Positions 31,645-46,600 of a stretch of 64,000 nt of DNA are shown in pieces (within the stretch, counting starts at the first letter, position 1; every line of letters starts with the position of its first letter). The notes below the pieces were generated by a model. That model did not search any database and was not told the origin of the DNA. It worked only from the letters and a program-made list of their open reading frames with translations. The stretch is taken from NCBI GenBank assembly GCA_031761405.1, contig JASEVX010000131.1, positions 483,108 through 547,107 of the forward strand. Reading direction: 5' to 3'. The position numbers and the translations under genes are program-made. This DNA comes from Serripes groenlandicus (taxonomy: Eukaryota > Mollusca > Bivalvia > Cardiida > Cardiidae).

Positions 31645-34600
31645 TCGTTTTGTTTGCATTGTATGGGTTTTGATCTTGGAAGCGAGTTGTTGCTGTGGCA
31701 TAAAATAGCTGCATGTGGGAAAGGGTTAGTATCTGTTCACGGGTCTTCGCACCTCTGCAGGCCAAATCCCTTTCGGCGGTACAGTGAACGATTTTCCCAT
31801 AACCCCGTTCCCACATGCATACACTCCATATAAATGAACTATCGAAAACACTGTGATAAAAACAGCCATTGCTCATCATGTTTTCAAAGGTCGTTTTGCT
31901 TGCATTGTTGGGGTTTTAGGCCGTTTTCAACAGCATGTATGCCCAATCGCCATCACAGTGCACATACTCGTGTTTTTTGGGTGATTCTACACAGCTAGGC
32001 AATAGGACTGAAATCAGTGTGGTAAGAGGACCCATTGCTTATCATGTTTTCAAAGGTCGTCTTGAAAGCGTTGTTGGTTGTTTTAGGCCGTTTCCAACAG
32101 CATTTATGTTAAATACCCCTCACTGCTCACACACACATGCTTCCTGGGTGAATCAACCAATCTACGCGATAAGACTGAAAACAGTGTGGTATAAGGAGCA
32201 ATTGCTCATCATGTTTTCAACGGTCGTTTTGAGTGCACTGTACGGAGTTTTAGGCCGTTTTCAACAGCATTTATGTCCAATCACTCTCACAGTTCACAAA
32301 CTCATGGGACCTGGGAGAATCAACCCAGCTATGCGTTAGGACTGAAGACAGTGTAGAAAGCTGAGCCATTGCTAATCATGATTTCAAAGTTCGTTTTGTT
32401 TGTATTGTTGGGTGTTTCACGCCGGTTTCAACATCATATATGTCAAATCACCCGCACTGTTCACATACTCATGCGTCCTGGGTAATTCAATCCAGCTACT
32501 CAATAGTACTGACACACTGTGACAAAGGGAGCAATTGCCCGCCCTGCTTTCAGGGGTCGTTTTGTTTGTATTGTTGGGTGTTTTAGGCCGTTTTCCACAT
32601 CATTCTCGTCATACCACCCCGTCAGTTCACACACTCGTGATCCCTGGGTGAATCAACCCAGCTATGCAATAGACATGAACACAGTGTGGCAAGAGAAGCA
32701 ATTGCCCGCCATGCTTTAAAATGTCGTTTTGTTTGCACATACTCATGTTTTCTGAGTGATTCTACCCAGCTAGGCAATAGGACTGAAAACAGTGTGGTAA
32801 GAGGAGGAGCCACTGCTCATCATGTCTTCAAAGGTCGTTTTGATTGCGTTGTTGAGTGTTTTACGCCGTTTTCTACATCATATATGTCAAATCGCACGCA
32901 CTGTTCACATACCCATGCGTCCTGGGTGATTCAACCCAGCTTTGCGTTAGGACTGAAAACAGTGTGGAAAGAGGAGCCATTGCTAATCATGATTTCAAAG
33001 GTCGCTTTGTTTGTATTGTTGGGTGTTTTACGCCGTTTTCAACATCATATATGTCAAATCACACGCACTGTTCACATATTCATGCGTCCTGGGTGATTCA
33101 ACCCAGCTACTCAATCGTACTGAACACACTGTGACAAAGGGAGCAATTGCCCGCCCTGCTTTCAGAGGTCGTTTTGTTTGTATTGTTGGGTGTTTTGGGC
33201 CGATTTCCACATCATTCAAGTCATACCACCCCGTCAGTTCACACACTCGTGATCCCTGGGTGAATCAACCCAGCTATGCAATAGACCTGAACACATTGTG
33301 GCAAGAGAAGCAATTGCCCGCCATGCTCTAAAATGTCGTTTTGTTTGCATTGTATGGGTTTTGATCTTGGAAGCGAGTTGTTGCTGTGGCATAAAATAGC
33401 TGCATGTGGGAAAGGGTTAGTATCTGTTCACGGGTCTTCGCACCTCTGCAGGCCAAATCCCTTTCGGCGGTACAGTGAACGATTTTCCCATAACCCCGTT
33501 CCCACATGCATACACTCCATATAAATGAACTATCGAAAACACTGTGATAAAAACAGCCATTGCTCATCATGTTGTCAAAGGTCGTTTTGCTTGCATTGTT
33601 GGGGTTTTAGGCCGTTTTCAACAGCATGTATGCCCAATCGCCATCACAGTGCACATACTCGTGTTTTTTGGGTGATTCTACACAGCTAGGCAATAGGACT
33701 GAAATCAGTGTGGTAAGAGGACCCATTGCTTATCATGTTTTCAAAGGTCGTCTTGAAAGCGTTGTTGGTTGTTTTAGGCCGTTTTCAACAGCATTTATGT
33801 TAAATACCCCTCACTGCTCACACACACATGCTTCCTGGGTGAATCAACCAATCTACGCGATAAGACTGAAAACAGTGTGGTATAAGGAGCAATTGCTCAT
33901 CATGTTTTCAACGGTCGTTTTGAGTGCACTGTACGGAGTTTTAGGCCGTTTTCAACAGCATTTATGTCCAATCACTCTCACAGTTCACAAACTCATGGGC
34001 CCTGGGAGAATCAACCCAGCTATGCGTTAGGACTGAAGACAGTGTAGAAAGCTGAGCCATTGCTAATCATGATTTCAAAGTTCGTTTTGTTTGTATTGTT
34101 GGGTGTTTTACGCCGGTTTCAACATCATATATGTCAAATCACCCGCACTGTTCACATACTCATGCGTCCTGGGTAATTCAATCCAGCTACTCAATATTAC
34201 TGACACACTGTGACAAAGGGAGCAATTGCCCGCCCTGCTTTCAGGGGTCGTTTTGTTTGTATTGTTGGGTGTTTTAGGCCGTTTTCCACATCATTCTCGT
34301 CATACCACCCCGTCAGTTCACACACTCGTGATCCCTGGGTGAATCAACCCAGCTATGCAATAGACATGAACACAGTGTGGCAAGAGAAGCAATTGCCCGC
34401 CATGCTTTAAAATGTCGTTTTGTTTGCACATACTCATGTTTTCTGAGTGATTCTACCCAGCTAGGCAATAGGACTGAAAACAGTGTGGTAAGAGGAGGAG
34501 CCACTGCTCATCATGTCTTCAAAGGTCGTTTTGATTGCGTTGTTGAGTGTTTTACGCCGTTTTCTACATCATATATGTCAAATCGCACGCACTGTTCACA

Positions 34601-37600
34601 TACCCATGCGTCCTGGGTGATTCAACCCAGCTATGCGTTAGGACTGAAAACAGTGTGGAAAGAGGAGCCATTGCTAATCATGATTTCAAAGGTCGCTTTG
34701 TTTGTATTGTTGGGTGTTTTACGCCGTTTTCAACATCATATATGTCAAATCACACGCACTGTTCACATATTCATGCGTCCTGGGTGATTCAACCCAGCTA
34801 CTCAATCGTACTGAACACACTGTGACAAAGGGAGCAATTGCCCGCCCTGCTTTCAGAGGTCGTTTTGTTTGTATTGTTGGGTGTTTTGGGCCGATTTCCA
34901 CATCATTCAAGTCATACCACCCCGTCAGTTCACACACTCGTGATCCCTGGGTGAATCAACCCAGCTATGCAATAGACCTGAACACATTGTGGCAAGAGAA
35001 GCAATTGCCCGCCATGCTCTAAAATGTCGTTTTGTTTGCATTGTATGGGTTTTGATCTTGGAAGCGAGTTGTTGCTGTGGCATAAAATAGCTGCATGTGG
35101 GAAAGGGTTAGTATCTGTTCACGGGTCTTCGCACCTCTGCAGGCCAAATCCCTTTCGGCGGTACAGTGAACGATTTTCCCATAACCCCGTTCCCACATGC
35201 ATACACTCCATATAAATGAACTATCGAAAACACTGTGATAAAAACAGCCATTGCTCATCATGTTTTCAAAGGTCGTTTTGCTTGCATTGTTGGGGTTTTA
35301 GGCCGTTTTCAACAGCATGTATGCCCAATCGCCATCACAGTGCACATACTCGTGTGTTTTGGGTGATTCTACACAGCTAGGCAATAGGACTGAAATCAGT
35401 GTGGTAAGAGGACCCATTGCTTATCATGTTTTCAAAGGTCGTCTTGAAAGCGTTGTTGGTTGTTTTAGGCCGTTTTCAACAGCATTTATGTTAAATACCC
35501 CTCACTGCTCACACACACATGCTTCCTGGGTGAATCAACCAATCTACGCGATAAGACTGAAAACAGTGTGGTATAAGGAGCAATTGCTCATCATGTTTTC
35601 AACGGTCGTTTTGAGTGCACTGTACGGAGTTTTAGGCCGTTTTCAACAGCATTTATGTCCAATCACTCTCACAGTTCACAAACTCATGGGACCTGGGAGA
35701 ATCAACCCAGCTATGCGTTAGGACTGAAGACAGTGTAGAAAGCTGAGCCATTGCTAATCATGATTTCAAAGTTCGTTTTGTTTGTATTGTTGGGTGTTTT
35801 ACGCCGGTTTCAACATCATATATGTCAAATCACCCGCACTGTTCACATACTCATGCGTCCTGGGTAATTCAATCCAGCTACTCAATAGTACTGACACACT
35901 GTGACAAAGGGAGCAATTGCCCGCCCTGCTTTCAGGGGTCGTTTTGTTTGTATTGTTGGGTGTTTTAGGCCGTTTTCCACATCATTCTCGTCATACCACC
36001 CCGTCAGTTCACACACTCGTGATCCCTGGGTGAATCAACCCAGCTATGCAATAGACATGAACACAGTGTGGCAAGAGAAGCAATTGCCCGCCATGCTTTA
36101 AAATGTCGTTTTGTTTGCACATACTCATGTTTTCTGAGTGATTCTACCCAGCTAGGCAATAGGACTGAAAACAGTGTGGTAAGAGGAGGAGCCACTGCTC
36201 ATCATGTCTTCAAAGGTCGTTTTGATTGCGTTGTTGAGTGTTTTACGCCGTTTTCTACATCATATATGTCAAATCGCACGCACTGTTCACATACCCATGC
36301 GTCCTGGGTGATTCAACCCAGCTTTGCGTTAGGACTGAAAACAGTGTGGAAAGAGGAGCCATTGCTAATCATGATTTCAAAGGTCGCTTTGTTTGTATTG
36401 TTGGGTGTTTTACGCCGTTTTCAACATCATATATGTCAAATCACACGCACTGTTCACATATTCATGCGTCCTGGGTGATTCAACCCAGCTACTCAATCGT
36501 ACTGAACACACTGTGACAAAGGGAGCAATTGCCCGCCCTGCTTTCAGAGGTCGTTTTGTTTGTATTGTTGGGTGTTTTGGGCCGATTTCCACATCATTCA
36601 AGTCATACCACCCCGTCAGTTCACACACTCGTGATCCCTGGGTGAATCAACCCAGCTATGCAATAGACCTGAACACATTGTGGCAAGAGAAGCAATTGCC
36701 CGCCATGCTCTAAAATGTCGTTTTGTTTGCATTGTATGGGTTTTGATCTTGGAAGCGAGTTGTTGCTGTGGCATAAAATAGCTGCATGTGGGAAAGGGTT
36801 AGTATCTGTTCACGGGTCTTCGCACCTCTGCAGGCCAAATCCCTTTCGGCGGTACAGTGAACGATTTTCCCATAACCCCGTTCCCACATGCATACACTCC
36901 ATATAAATGAACTATCGAAAACACTGTGATAAAAACAGCCATTGCTCATCATGTTGTCAAAGGTCGTTTTGCTTGCATTGTTGGGGTTTTAGGCCGTTTT
37001 CAACAGCATGTATGCCCAATCGCCATCACAGTGCACATACTCGTGTTTTTTGGGTGATTCTACACAGCTAGGCAATAGGACTGAAATCAGTGTGGTAAGA
37101 GGACCCATTGCTTATCATGTTTTCAAAGGTCGTCTTGAAAGCGTTGTTGGTTGTTTTAGGCCGTTTTCAACAGCATTTATGTTAAATACCCCTCACTGCT
37201 CACACACACATGCTTCCTGGGTGAATCAACCAATCTACGCGATAAGACTGAAAACAGTGTGGTATAAGGAGCAATTGCTCATCATGTTTTCAACGGTCGT
37301 TTTGAGTGCACTGTACGGAGTTTTAGGCCGTTTTCAACAGCATTTATGTCCAATCACTCTCACAGTTCACAAACTCATGGGCCCTGGGAGAATCAACCCA
37401 GCTATGCGTTAGGACTGAAGACAGTGTAGAAAGCTGAGCCATTGCTAATCATGATTTCAAAGTTCGTTTTGTTTGTATTGTTGGGTGTTTTACGCCGGTT
37501 TCAACATCATATATGTCAAATCACCCGCACTGTTCACATACTCATGCGTCCTGGGTAATTCAATCCAGCTACTCAATATTACTGACACACTGTGACAAAG

Positions 37601-40600
37601 GGAGCAATTGCCCGCCCTGCTTTCAGGGGTCGTTTTGTTTGTATTGTTGGGTGTTTTAGGCCGTTTTCCACATCATTCTCGTCATACCACCCCGTCAGTT
37701 CACACACTCGTGATCCCTGGGTGAATCAACCCAGCTATGCAATAGACATGAACACAGTGTGGCAAGAGAAGCAATTGCCCGCCATGCTTTAAAATGTCGT
37801 TTTGTTTGCACATACTCATGTTTTCTGAGTGATTCTACCCAGCTAGGCAATAGGACTGAAAACAGTGTGGTAAGAGGAGGAGCCACTGCTCATCATGTCT
37901 TCAAAGGTCGTTTTGATTGCGTTGTTGAGTGTTTTACGCCGTTTTCTACATCATATATGTCAAATCGCACGCACTGTTCACATACCCATGCGTCCTGGGT
38001 GATTCAACCCAGCTATGCGTTAGGACTGAAAACAGTGTGGAAAGAGGAGCCATTGCTAATCATGATTTCAAAGGTCGCTTTGTTTGTATTGTTGGGTGTT
38101 TTACGCCGTTTTCAACATCATATATGTCAAATCACACGCACTGTTCACATATTCATGCGTCCTGGGTGATTCAACCCAGCTACTCAATCGTACTGAACAC
38201 ACTGTGACAAAGGGAGCAATTGCCCGCCCTGCTTTCAGAGGTCGTTTTGTTTGTATTGTTGGGTGTTTTGGGCCGATTTCCACATCATTCAAGTCATACC
38301 ACCCCGTCAGTTCACACACTCGTGATCCCTGGGTGAATCAACCCAGCTATGCAATAGACCTGAACACATTGTGGCAAGAGAAGCAATTGCCCGCCATGCT
38401 CTAAAATGTCGTTTTGTTTGCATTGTATGGGTTTTGATCTTGGAAGCGAGTTGTTGCTGTGGCATAAAATAGCTGCATGTGGGAAAGGGTTAGTATCTGT
38501 TCACGGGTCTTCGCACCTCTGCAGGCCAAATCCCTTTCGGCGGTACAGTGAACGATTTTCCCATAACCCCGTTCCCACATGCATACACTCCATATAAATG
38601 AACTATCGAAAACACTGTGATAAAAACAGCCATTGCTCATCATGTTTTCAAAGGTCGTTTTGCTTGCATTGTTGGGGTTTTAGGCCGTTTTCAACAGCAT
38701 GTATGCCCAATCGCCATCACAGTGCACATACTCGTGTTTTTTGGGTGATTCTACACAGCTAGGCAATAGGACTGAAATCAGTGTGGTAAGAGGACCCATT
38801 GCTTATCATGTTTTCAAAGGTCGTCTTGAAAGCGTTGTTGGTTGTTTTAGGCCGTTTCCAACAGCATTTATGTTAAATACCCCTCACTGCTCACACACAC
38901 ATGCTTCCTGGGTGAATCAACCAATCTACGCGATAAGACTGAAAACAGTGTGGTATAAGGAGCAATTGCTCATCATGTTTTCAACGGTCGTTTTGAGTGC
39001 ACTGTACGGAGTTTTAGGCCGTTTTCAACAGCATTTATGTCCAATCACTCTCACAGTTCACAAACTCATGGGACCTGGGAGAATCAACCCAACTATGCGT
39101 TAGGACTGAAGACAGTGTAGAAAGCTGAGCCATTGCTAATCATGATTTCAAAGTTCGTTTTGTTTGTATTGTTGGGTGTTTCACGCCGGTTTCAACATCA
39201 TATATGTCAAATCACCCGCACTGTTCACATACTCATGCGTCCTGGGTAATTCAATCCAGCTACTCAATAGTACTGACACACTGTGACAAAGGGAGCAATT
39301 GCCCGCCCTGCTTTCAGGGGTCGTTTTGTTTGTATTGTTGGGTGTTTTAGGCCGTTTTCCACATCATTCTCGTCATACCACCCCGTCAGTTCACACACTC
39401 GTGATCCCTGGGTGAATCAACCCAGCTATGCAATAGACATGAACACAGTGTGGCAAGAGAAGCAATTGCCCGCCATGCTTTAAAATGTCGTTTTGTTTGC
39501 ACATACTCATGTTTTCTGAGTGATTCTACCCAGCTAGGCAATAGGACTGAAAACAGTGTGGTAAGAGGAGGAGCCACTGCTCATCATGTCTTCAAAGGTC
39601 GTTTTGATTGCGTTGTTGAGTGTTTTACGCCGTTTTCTACATCATATATGTCAAATCGCACGCACTGTTCACATACCCATGCGTCCTGGGTGATTCAACC
39701 CAGCTTTGCGTTAGGACTGAAAACAGTGTGGAAAGAGGAGCCATTGCTAATCATGATTTCAAAGGTCGCTTTGTTTGTATTGTTGGGTGTTTTACGCCGT
39801 TTTCAACATCATATATGTCAAATCACACGCACTGTTCACATATTCATGCGTCCTGGGTGATTCAACCCAGCTACTCAATCGTACTGAACACACTGTGACA
39901 AAGGGAGCAATTGCCCGCCCTGCTTTCAGAGGTCGTTTTGTTTGTATTGTTGGGTGTTTTGGGCCGATTTCCACATCATTCAAGTCATACCACCCCGTCA
40001 GTTCACACACTCGTGATCCCTGGGTGAATCAACCCAGCTATGCAATAGACCTGAACACATTGTGGCAAGAGAAGCAATTGCCCGCCATGCTCTAAAATGT
40101 CGTTTTGTTTGCATTGTATGGGTTTTGATCTTGGAAGCGAGTTGTTGCTGTGGCATAAAATAGCTGCATGTGGGAAAGGGTTAGTATCTGTTCACGGGTC
40201 TTCGCACCTCTGCAGGCCAAATCCCTTTCGGCGGTACAGTGAACGATTTTCCCATAACCCCGTTCCCACATGCATACACTCCATATAAATGAACTATCGA
40301 AAACACTGTGATAAAAACAGCCATTGCTCATCATGTTGTCAAAGGTCGTTTTGCTTGCATTGTTGGGGTTTTAGGCCGTTTTCAACAGCATGTATGCCCA
40401 ATCGCCATCACAGTGCACATACTCGTGTTTTTTGGGTGATTCTACACAGCTAGGCAATAGGACTGAAATCAGTGTGGTAAGAGGACCCATTGCTTATCAT
40501 GTTTTCAAAGGTCGTCTTGAAAGCGTTGTTGGTTGTTTTAGGCCGTTTTCAACAGCATTTATGTTAAATACCCCTCACTGCTCACACACACATGCTTCCT

Positions 40601-43600
40601 GGGTGAATCAACCAATCTACGCGATAAGACTGAAAACAGTGTGGTATAAGGAGCAATTGCTCATCATGTTTTCAACGGTCGTTTTGAGTGCACTGTACGG
40701 AGTTTTAGGCCGTTTTCAACAGCATTTATGTCCAATCACTCTCACAGTTCACAAACTCATGGGCCCTGGGAGAATCAACCCAGCTATGCGTTAGGACTGA
40801 AGACAGTGTAGAAAGCTGAGCCATTGCTAATCATGATTTCAAAGTTCGTTTTGTTTGTATTGTTGGGTGTTTTACGCCGGTTTCAACATCATATATGTCA
40901 AATCACCCGCACTGTTCACATACTCATGCGTCCTGGGTAATTCAATCCAGCTACTCAATATTACTGACACACTGTGACAAAGGGAGCAATTGCCCGCCCT
41001 GCTTTCAGGGGTCGTTTTGTTTGTATTGTTGGGTGTTTTAGGCCGTTTTCCACATCATTCTCGTCATACCACCCCGTCAGTTCACACACTCGTGATCCCT
41101 GGGTGAATCAACCCAGCTATGCAATAGACATGAACACAGTGTGGCAAGAGAAGCAATTGCCCGCCATGCTTTAAAATGTCGTTTTGTTTGCACATACTCA
41201 TGTTTTCTGAGTGATTCTACCCAGCTAGGCAATAGGACTGAAAACAGTGTGGTAAGAGGAGGAGCCACTGCTCATCATGTCTTCAAAGGTCGTTTTGATT
41301 GCGTTGTTGAGTGTTTTACGCCGTTTTCTACATCATATATGTCAAATCGCACGCACTGTTCACATACCCATGCGTCCTGGGTGATTCAACCCAGCTATGC
41401 GTTAGGACTGAAAACAGTGTGGAAAGAGGAGCCATTGCTAATCATGATTTCAAAGGTCGCTTTGTTTGTATTGTTGGGTGTTTTACGCCGTTTTCAACAT
41501 CATATATGTCAAATCACACGCACTGTTCACATATTCATGCGTCCTGGGTGATTCAACCCAGCTACTCAATCGTACTGAACACACTGTGACAAAGGGAGCA
41601 ATTGCCCGCCCTGCTTTCAGAGGTCGTTTTGTTTGTATTGTTGGGTGTTTTGGGCCGATTTCCACATCATTCAAGTCATACCACCCCGTCAGTTCACACA
41701 CTCGTGATCCCTGGGTGAATCAACCCAGCTATGCAATAGACCTGAACACATTGTGGCAAGAGAAGCAATTGCCCGCCATGCTCTAAAATGTCGTTTTGTT
41801 TGCATTGTATGGGTTTTGATCTTGGAAGCGAGTTGTTGCTGTGGCATAAAATAGCTGCATGTGGGAAAGGGTTAGTATCTGTTCACGGGTCTTCGCACCT
41901 CTGCAGGCCAAATCCCTTTCGGCGGTACAGTGAACGATTTTCCCATAACCCCGTTCCCACATGCATACACTCCATATAAATGAACTATCGAAAACACTGT
42001 GATAAAAACAGCCATTGCTCATCATGTTTTCAAAGGTCGTTTTGCTTGCATTGTTGGGGTTTTAGGCCGTTTTCAACAGCATGTATGCCCAATCGCCATC
42101 ACAGTGCACATACTCGTGTTTTTTGGGTGATTCTACACAGCTAGGCAATAGGACTGAAATCAGTGTGGTAAGAGGACCCATTGCTTATCATGTTTTCAAA
42201 GGTCGTCTTGAAAGCGTTGTTGGTTGTTTTAGGCCGTTTCCAACAGCATTTATGTTAAATACCCCTCACTGCTCACACACACATGCTTCCTGGGTGAATC
42301 AACCAATCTACGCGATAAGACTGAAAACAGTGTGGTATAAGGAGCAATTGCTCATCATGTTTTCAACGGTCGTTTTGAGTGCACTGTACGGAGTTTTAGG
42401 CCGTTTTCAACAGCATTTATGTCCAATCACTCTCACAGTTCACAAACTCATGGGACCTGGGAGAATCAACCCAGCTATGCGTTAGGACTGAAGACAGTGT
42501 AGAAAGCTGAGCCATTGCTAATCATGATTTCAAAGTTCGTTTTGTTTGTATTGTTGGGTGTTTCACGCCGGTTTCAACATCATATATGTCAAATCACCCG
42601 CACTGTTCACATACTCATGCGTCCTGGGTAATTCAATCCAGCTACTCAATAGTACTGACACACTGTGACAAAGGGAGCAATTGCCCGCCCTGCTTTCAGG
42701 GGTCGTTTTGTTTGTATTGTTGGGTGTTTTAGGCCGTTTTCCACATCATTCTCGTCATACCACCCCGTCAGTTCACACACTCGTGATCCCTGGGTGAATC
42801 AACCCAGCTATGCAATAGACATGAACACAGTGTGGCAAGAGAAGCAATTGCCCGCCATGCTTTAAAATGTCGTTTTGTTTGCACATACTCATGTTTTCTG
42901 AGTGATTCTACCCAGCTAGGCAATAGGACTGAAAACAGTGTGGTAAGAGGAGGAGCCACTGCTCATCATGTCTTCAAAGGTCGTTTTGATTGCGTTGTTG
43001 AGTGTTTTACGCCGTTTTCTACATCATATATGTCAAATCGCACGCACTGTTCACATACCCATGCGTCCTGGGTGATTCAACCCAGCTTTGCGTTAGGACT
43101 GAAAACAGTGTGGAAAGAGGAGCCATTGCTAATCATGATTTCAAAGGTCGCTTTGTTTGTATTGTTGGGTGTTTTACGCCGTTTTCAACATCATATATGT
43201 CAAATCACACGCACTGTTCACATATTCATGCGTCCTGGGTGATTCAACCCAGCTACTCAATCGTACTGAACACACTGTGACAAAGGGAGCAATTGCCCGC
43301 CCTGCTTTCAGAGGTCGTTTTGTTTGTATTGTTGGGTGTTTTGGGCCGATTTCCACATCATTCAAGTCATACCACCCCGTCAGTTCACACACTCGTGATC
43401 CCTGGGTGAATCAACCCAGCTATGCAATAGACCTGAACACATTGTGGCAAGAGAAGCAATTGCCCGCCATGCTCTAAAATGTCGTTTTGTTTGCATTGTA
43501 TGGGTTTTGATCTTGGAAGCGAGTTGTTGCTGTGGCATAAAATAGCTGCATGTGGGAAAGGGTTAGTATCTGTTCACGGGTCTTCGCACCTCTGCAGGCC

Positions 43601-46600
43601 AAATCCCTTTCGGCGGTACAGTGAACGATTTTCCCATAACCCCGTTCCCACATGCATACACTCCATATAAATGAACTATCGAAAACACTGTGATAAAAAC
43701 AGCCATTGCTCATCATGTTGTCAAAGGTCGTTTTGCTTGCATTGTTGGGGTTTTAGGCCGTTTTCAACAGCATGTATGCCCAATCGCCATCACAGTGCAC
43801 ATACTCGTGTTTTTTGGGTGATTCTACACAGCTAGGCAATAGGACTGAAATCAGTGTGGTAAGAGGACCCATTGCTTATCATGTTTTCAAAGGTCGTCTT
43901 GAAAGCGTTGTTGGTTGTTTTAGGCCGTTTTCAACAGCATTTATGTTAAATACCCCTCACTGCTCACACACACATGCTTCCTGGGTGAATCGACCAATCT
44001 ACGCGATAAGACTGAAAACAGTGTGGTATAAGGAGCAATTGCTCATCATGTTTTCAACGGTCGTTTTGAGTGCACTGTACGGAGTTTTAGGCCGTTTTCA
44101 ACAGCATTTATGTCCAATCACTCTCACAGTTCACAAACTCATGGGCCCTGGGAGAATCAACCCAGCTATGCGTTAGGACTGAAGACAGTGTAGAAAGCTG
44201 AGCCATTGCTAATCATGATTTCAAAGTTCGTTTTGTTTGTATTGTTGGGTGTTTTACGCCGGTTTCAACATCATATATGTCAAATCACCCGCACTGTTCA
44301 CATACTCATGCGTCCTGGGTAATTCAATCCAGCTACTCAATATTACTGACACACTGTGACAAAGGGAGCAATTGCCCGCCCTGCTTTCAGGGGTCGTTTT
44401 GTTTGTATTGTTGGGTGTTTTAGGCCGTTTTCCACATCATTCTCGTCATACCACCCCGTCAGTTCACACACTCGTGATCCCTGGGTGAATCAACCCAGCT
44501 ATGCAATAGACATGAACACAGTGTGGCAAGAGAAGCAATTGCCCGCCATGCTTTAAAATGTCGTTTTGTTTGCACATACTCATGTTTTCTGAGTGATTCT
44601 ACCCAGCTAGGCAATAGGACTGAAAACAGTGTGGTAAGAGGAGGAGCCACTGCTCATCATGTCTTCAAAGGTCGTTTTGATTGCGTTGTTGAGTGTTTTA
44701 CGCCGTTTTCTACATCATATATGTCAAATCGCACGCACTGTTCACATACCCATGCGTCCTGGGTGATTCAACCCAGCTATGCGTTAGGACTGAAAACAGT
44801 GTGGAAAGAGGAGCCATTGCTAATCATGATTTCAAAGGTCGCTTTGTTTGTATTGTTGGGTGTTTTACGCCGTTTTCAACATCATATATGTCAAATCACA
44901 CGCACTGTTCACATATTCATGCGTCCTGGGTGATTCAACCCAGCTACTCAATCGTACTGAACACACTGTGACAAAGGGAGCAATTGCCCGCCCTGCTTTC
45001 AGAGGTCGTTTTGTTTGTATTGTTGGGTGTTTTGGGCCGATTTCCACATCATTCAAGTCATACCACCCCGTCAGTTCACACACTCGTGATCCCTGGGTGA
45101 ATCAACCCAGCTATGCAATAGACCTGAACACATTGTGGCAAGAGAAGCAATTGCCCGCCATGCTCTAAAATGTCGTTTTGTTTGCATTGTATGGGTTTTG
45201 ATCTTGGAAGCGAGTTGTTGCTGTGGCATAAAATAGCTGCATGTGGGAAAGGGTTAGTATCTGTTCACGGGTCTTCGCACCTCTGCAGGCCAAATCCCTT
45301 TCGGCGGTACAGTGAACGATTTTCCCATAACCCCGTTCCCACATGCATACACTCCATATAAATGAACTATCGAAAACACTGTGATAAAAACAGCCATTGC
45401 TCATCATGTTTTCAAAGGTCGTTTTGCTTGCATTGTTGGGGTTTTAGGCCGTTTTCAACAGCATGTATGCCCAATCGCCATCACAGTGCACATACTCGTG
45501 TTTTTTGGGTGATTCTACACAGCTAGGCAATAGGACTGAAATCAGTGTGGTAAGAGGACCCATTGCTTATCATGTTTTCAAAGGTCGTCTTGAAAGCGTT
45601 GTTGGTTGTTTTAGGCCGTTTCCAACAGCATTTATGTTAAATACCCCTCACTGCTCACACACACATGCTTCCTGGGTGAATCAACCAATCTACGCGATAA
45701 GACTGAAAACAGTGTGGTATAAGGAGCAATTGCTCATCATGTTTTCAACGGTCGTTTTGAGTGCACTGTACGGAGTTTTAGGCCGTTTTCAACAGCATTT
45801 ATGTCCAATCACTCTCACAGTTCACAAACTCATGGGACCTGGGAGAATCAACCCAACTATGCGTTAGGACTGAAGACAGTGTAGAAAGCTGAGCCATTGC
45901 TAATCATGATTTCAAAGTTCGTTTTGTTTGTATTGTTGGGTGTTTCACGCCGGTTTCAACATCATATATGTCAAATCACCCGCACTGTTCACATACTCAT
46001 GCGTCCTGGGTAATTCAATCCAGCTACTCAATAGTACTGACACACTGTGACAAAGGGAGCAATTGCCCGCCCTGCTTTCAGGGGTCGTTTTGTTTGTATT
46101 GTTGGGTGTTTTAGGCCGTTTTCCACATCATTCTCGTCATACCACCCCGTCAGTTCACACACTCGTGATCCCTGGGTGAATCAACCCAGCTATGCAATAG
46201 ACATGAACACAGTGTGGCAAGAGAAGCAATTGCCCGCCATGCTTTAAAATGTCGTTTTGTTTGCACATACTCATGTTTTCTGAGTGATTCTACCCAGCTA
46301 GGCAATAGGACTGAAAACAGTGTGGTAAGAGGAGGAGCCACTGCTCATCATGTCTTCAAAGGTCGTTTTGATTGCGTTGTTGAGTGTTTTACGCCGTTTT
46401 CTACATCATATATGTCAAATCGCACGCACTGTTCACATACCCATGCGTCCTGGGTGATTCAACCCAGCTTTGCGTTAGGACTGAAAACAGTGTGGAAAGA
46501 GGAGCCATTGCTAATCATGATTTCAAAGGTCGCTTTGTTTGTATTGTTGGGTGTTTTACGCCGTTTTCAACATCATATATGTCAAATCACACGCACTGTT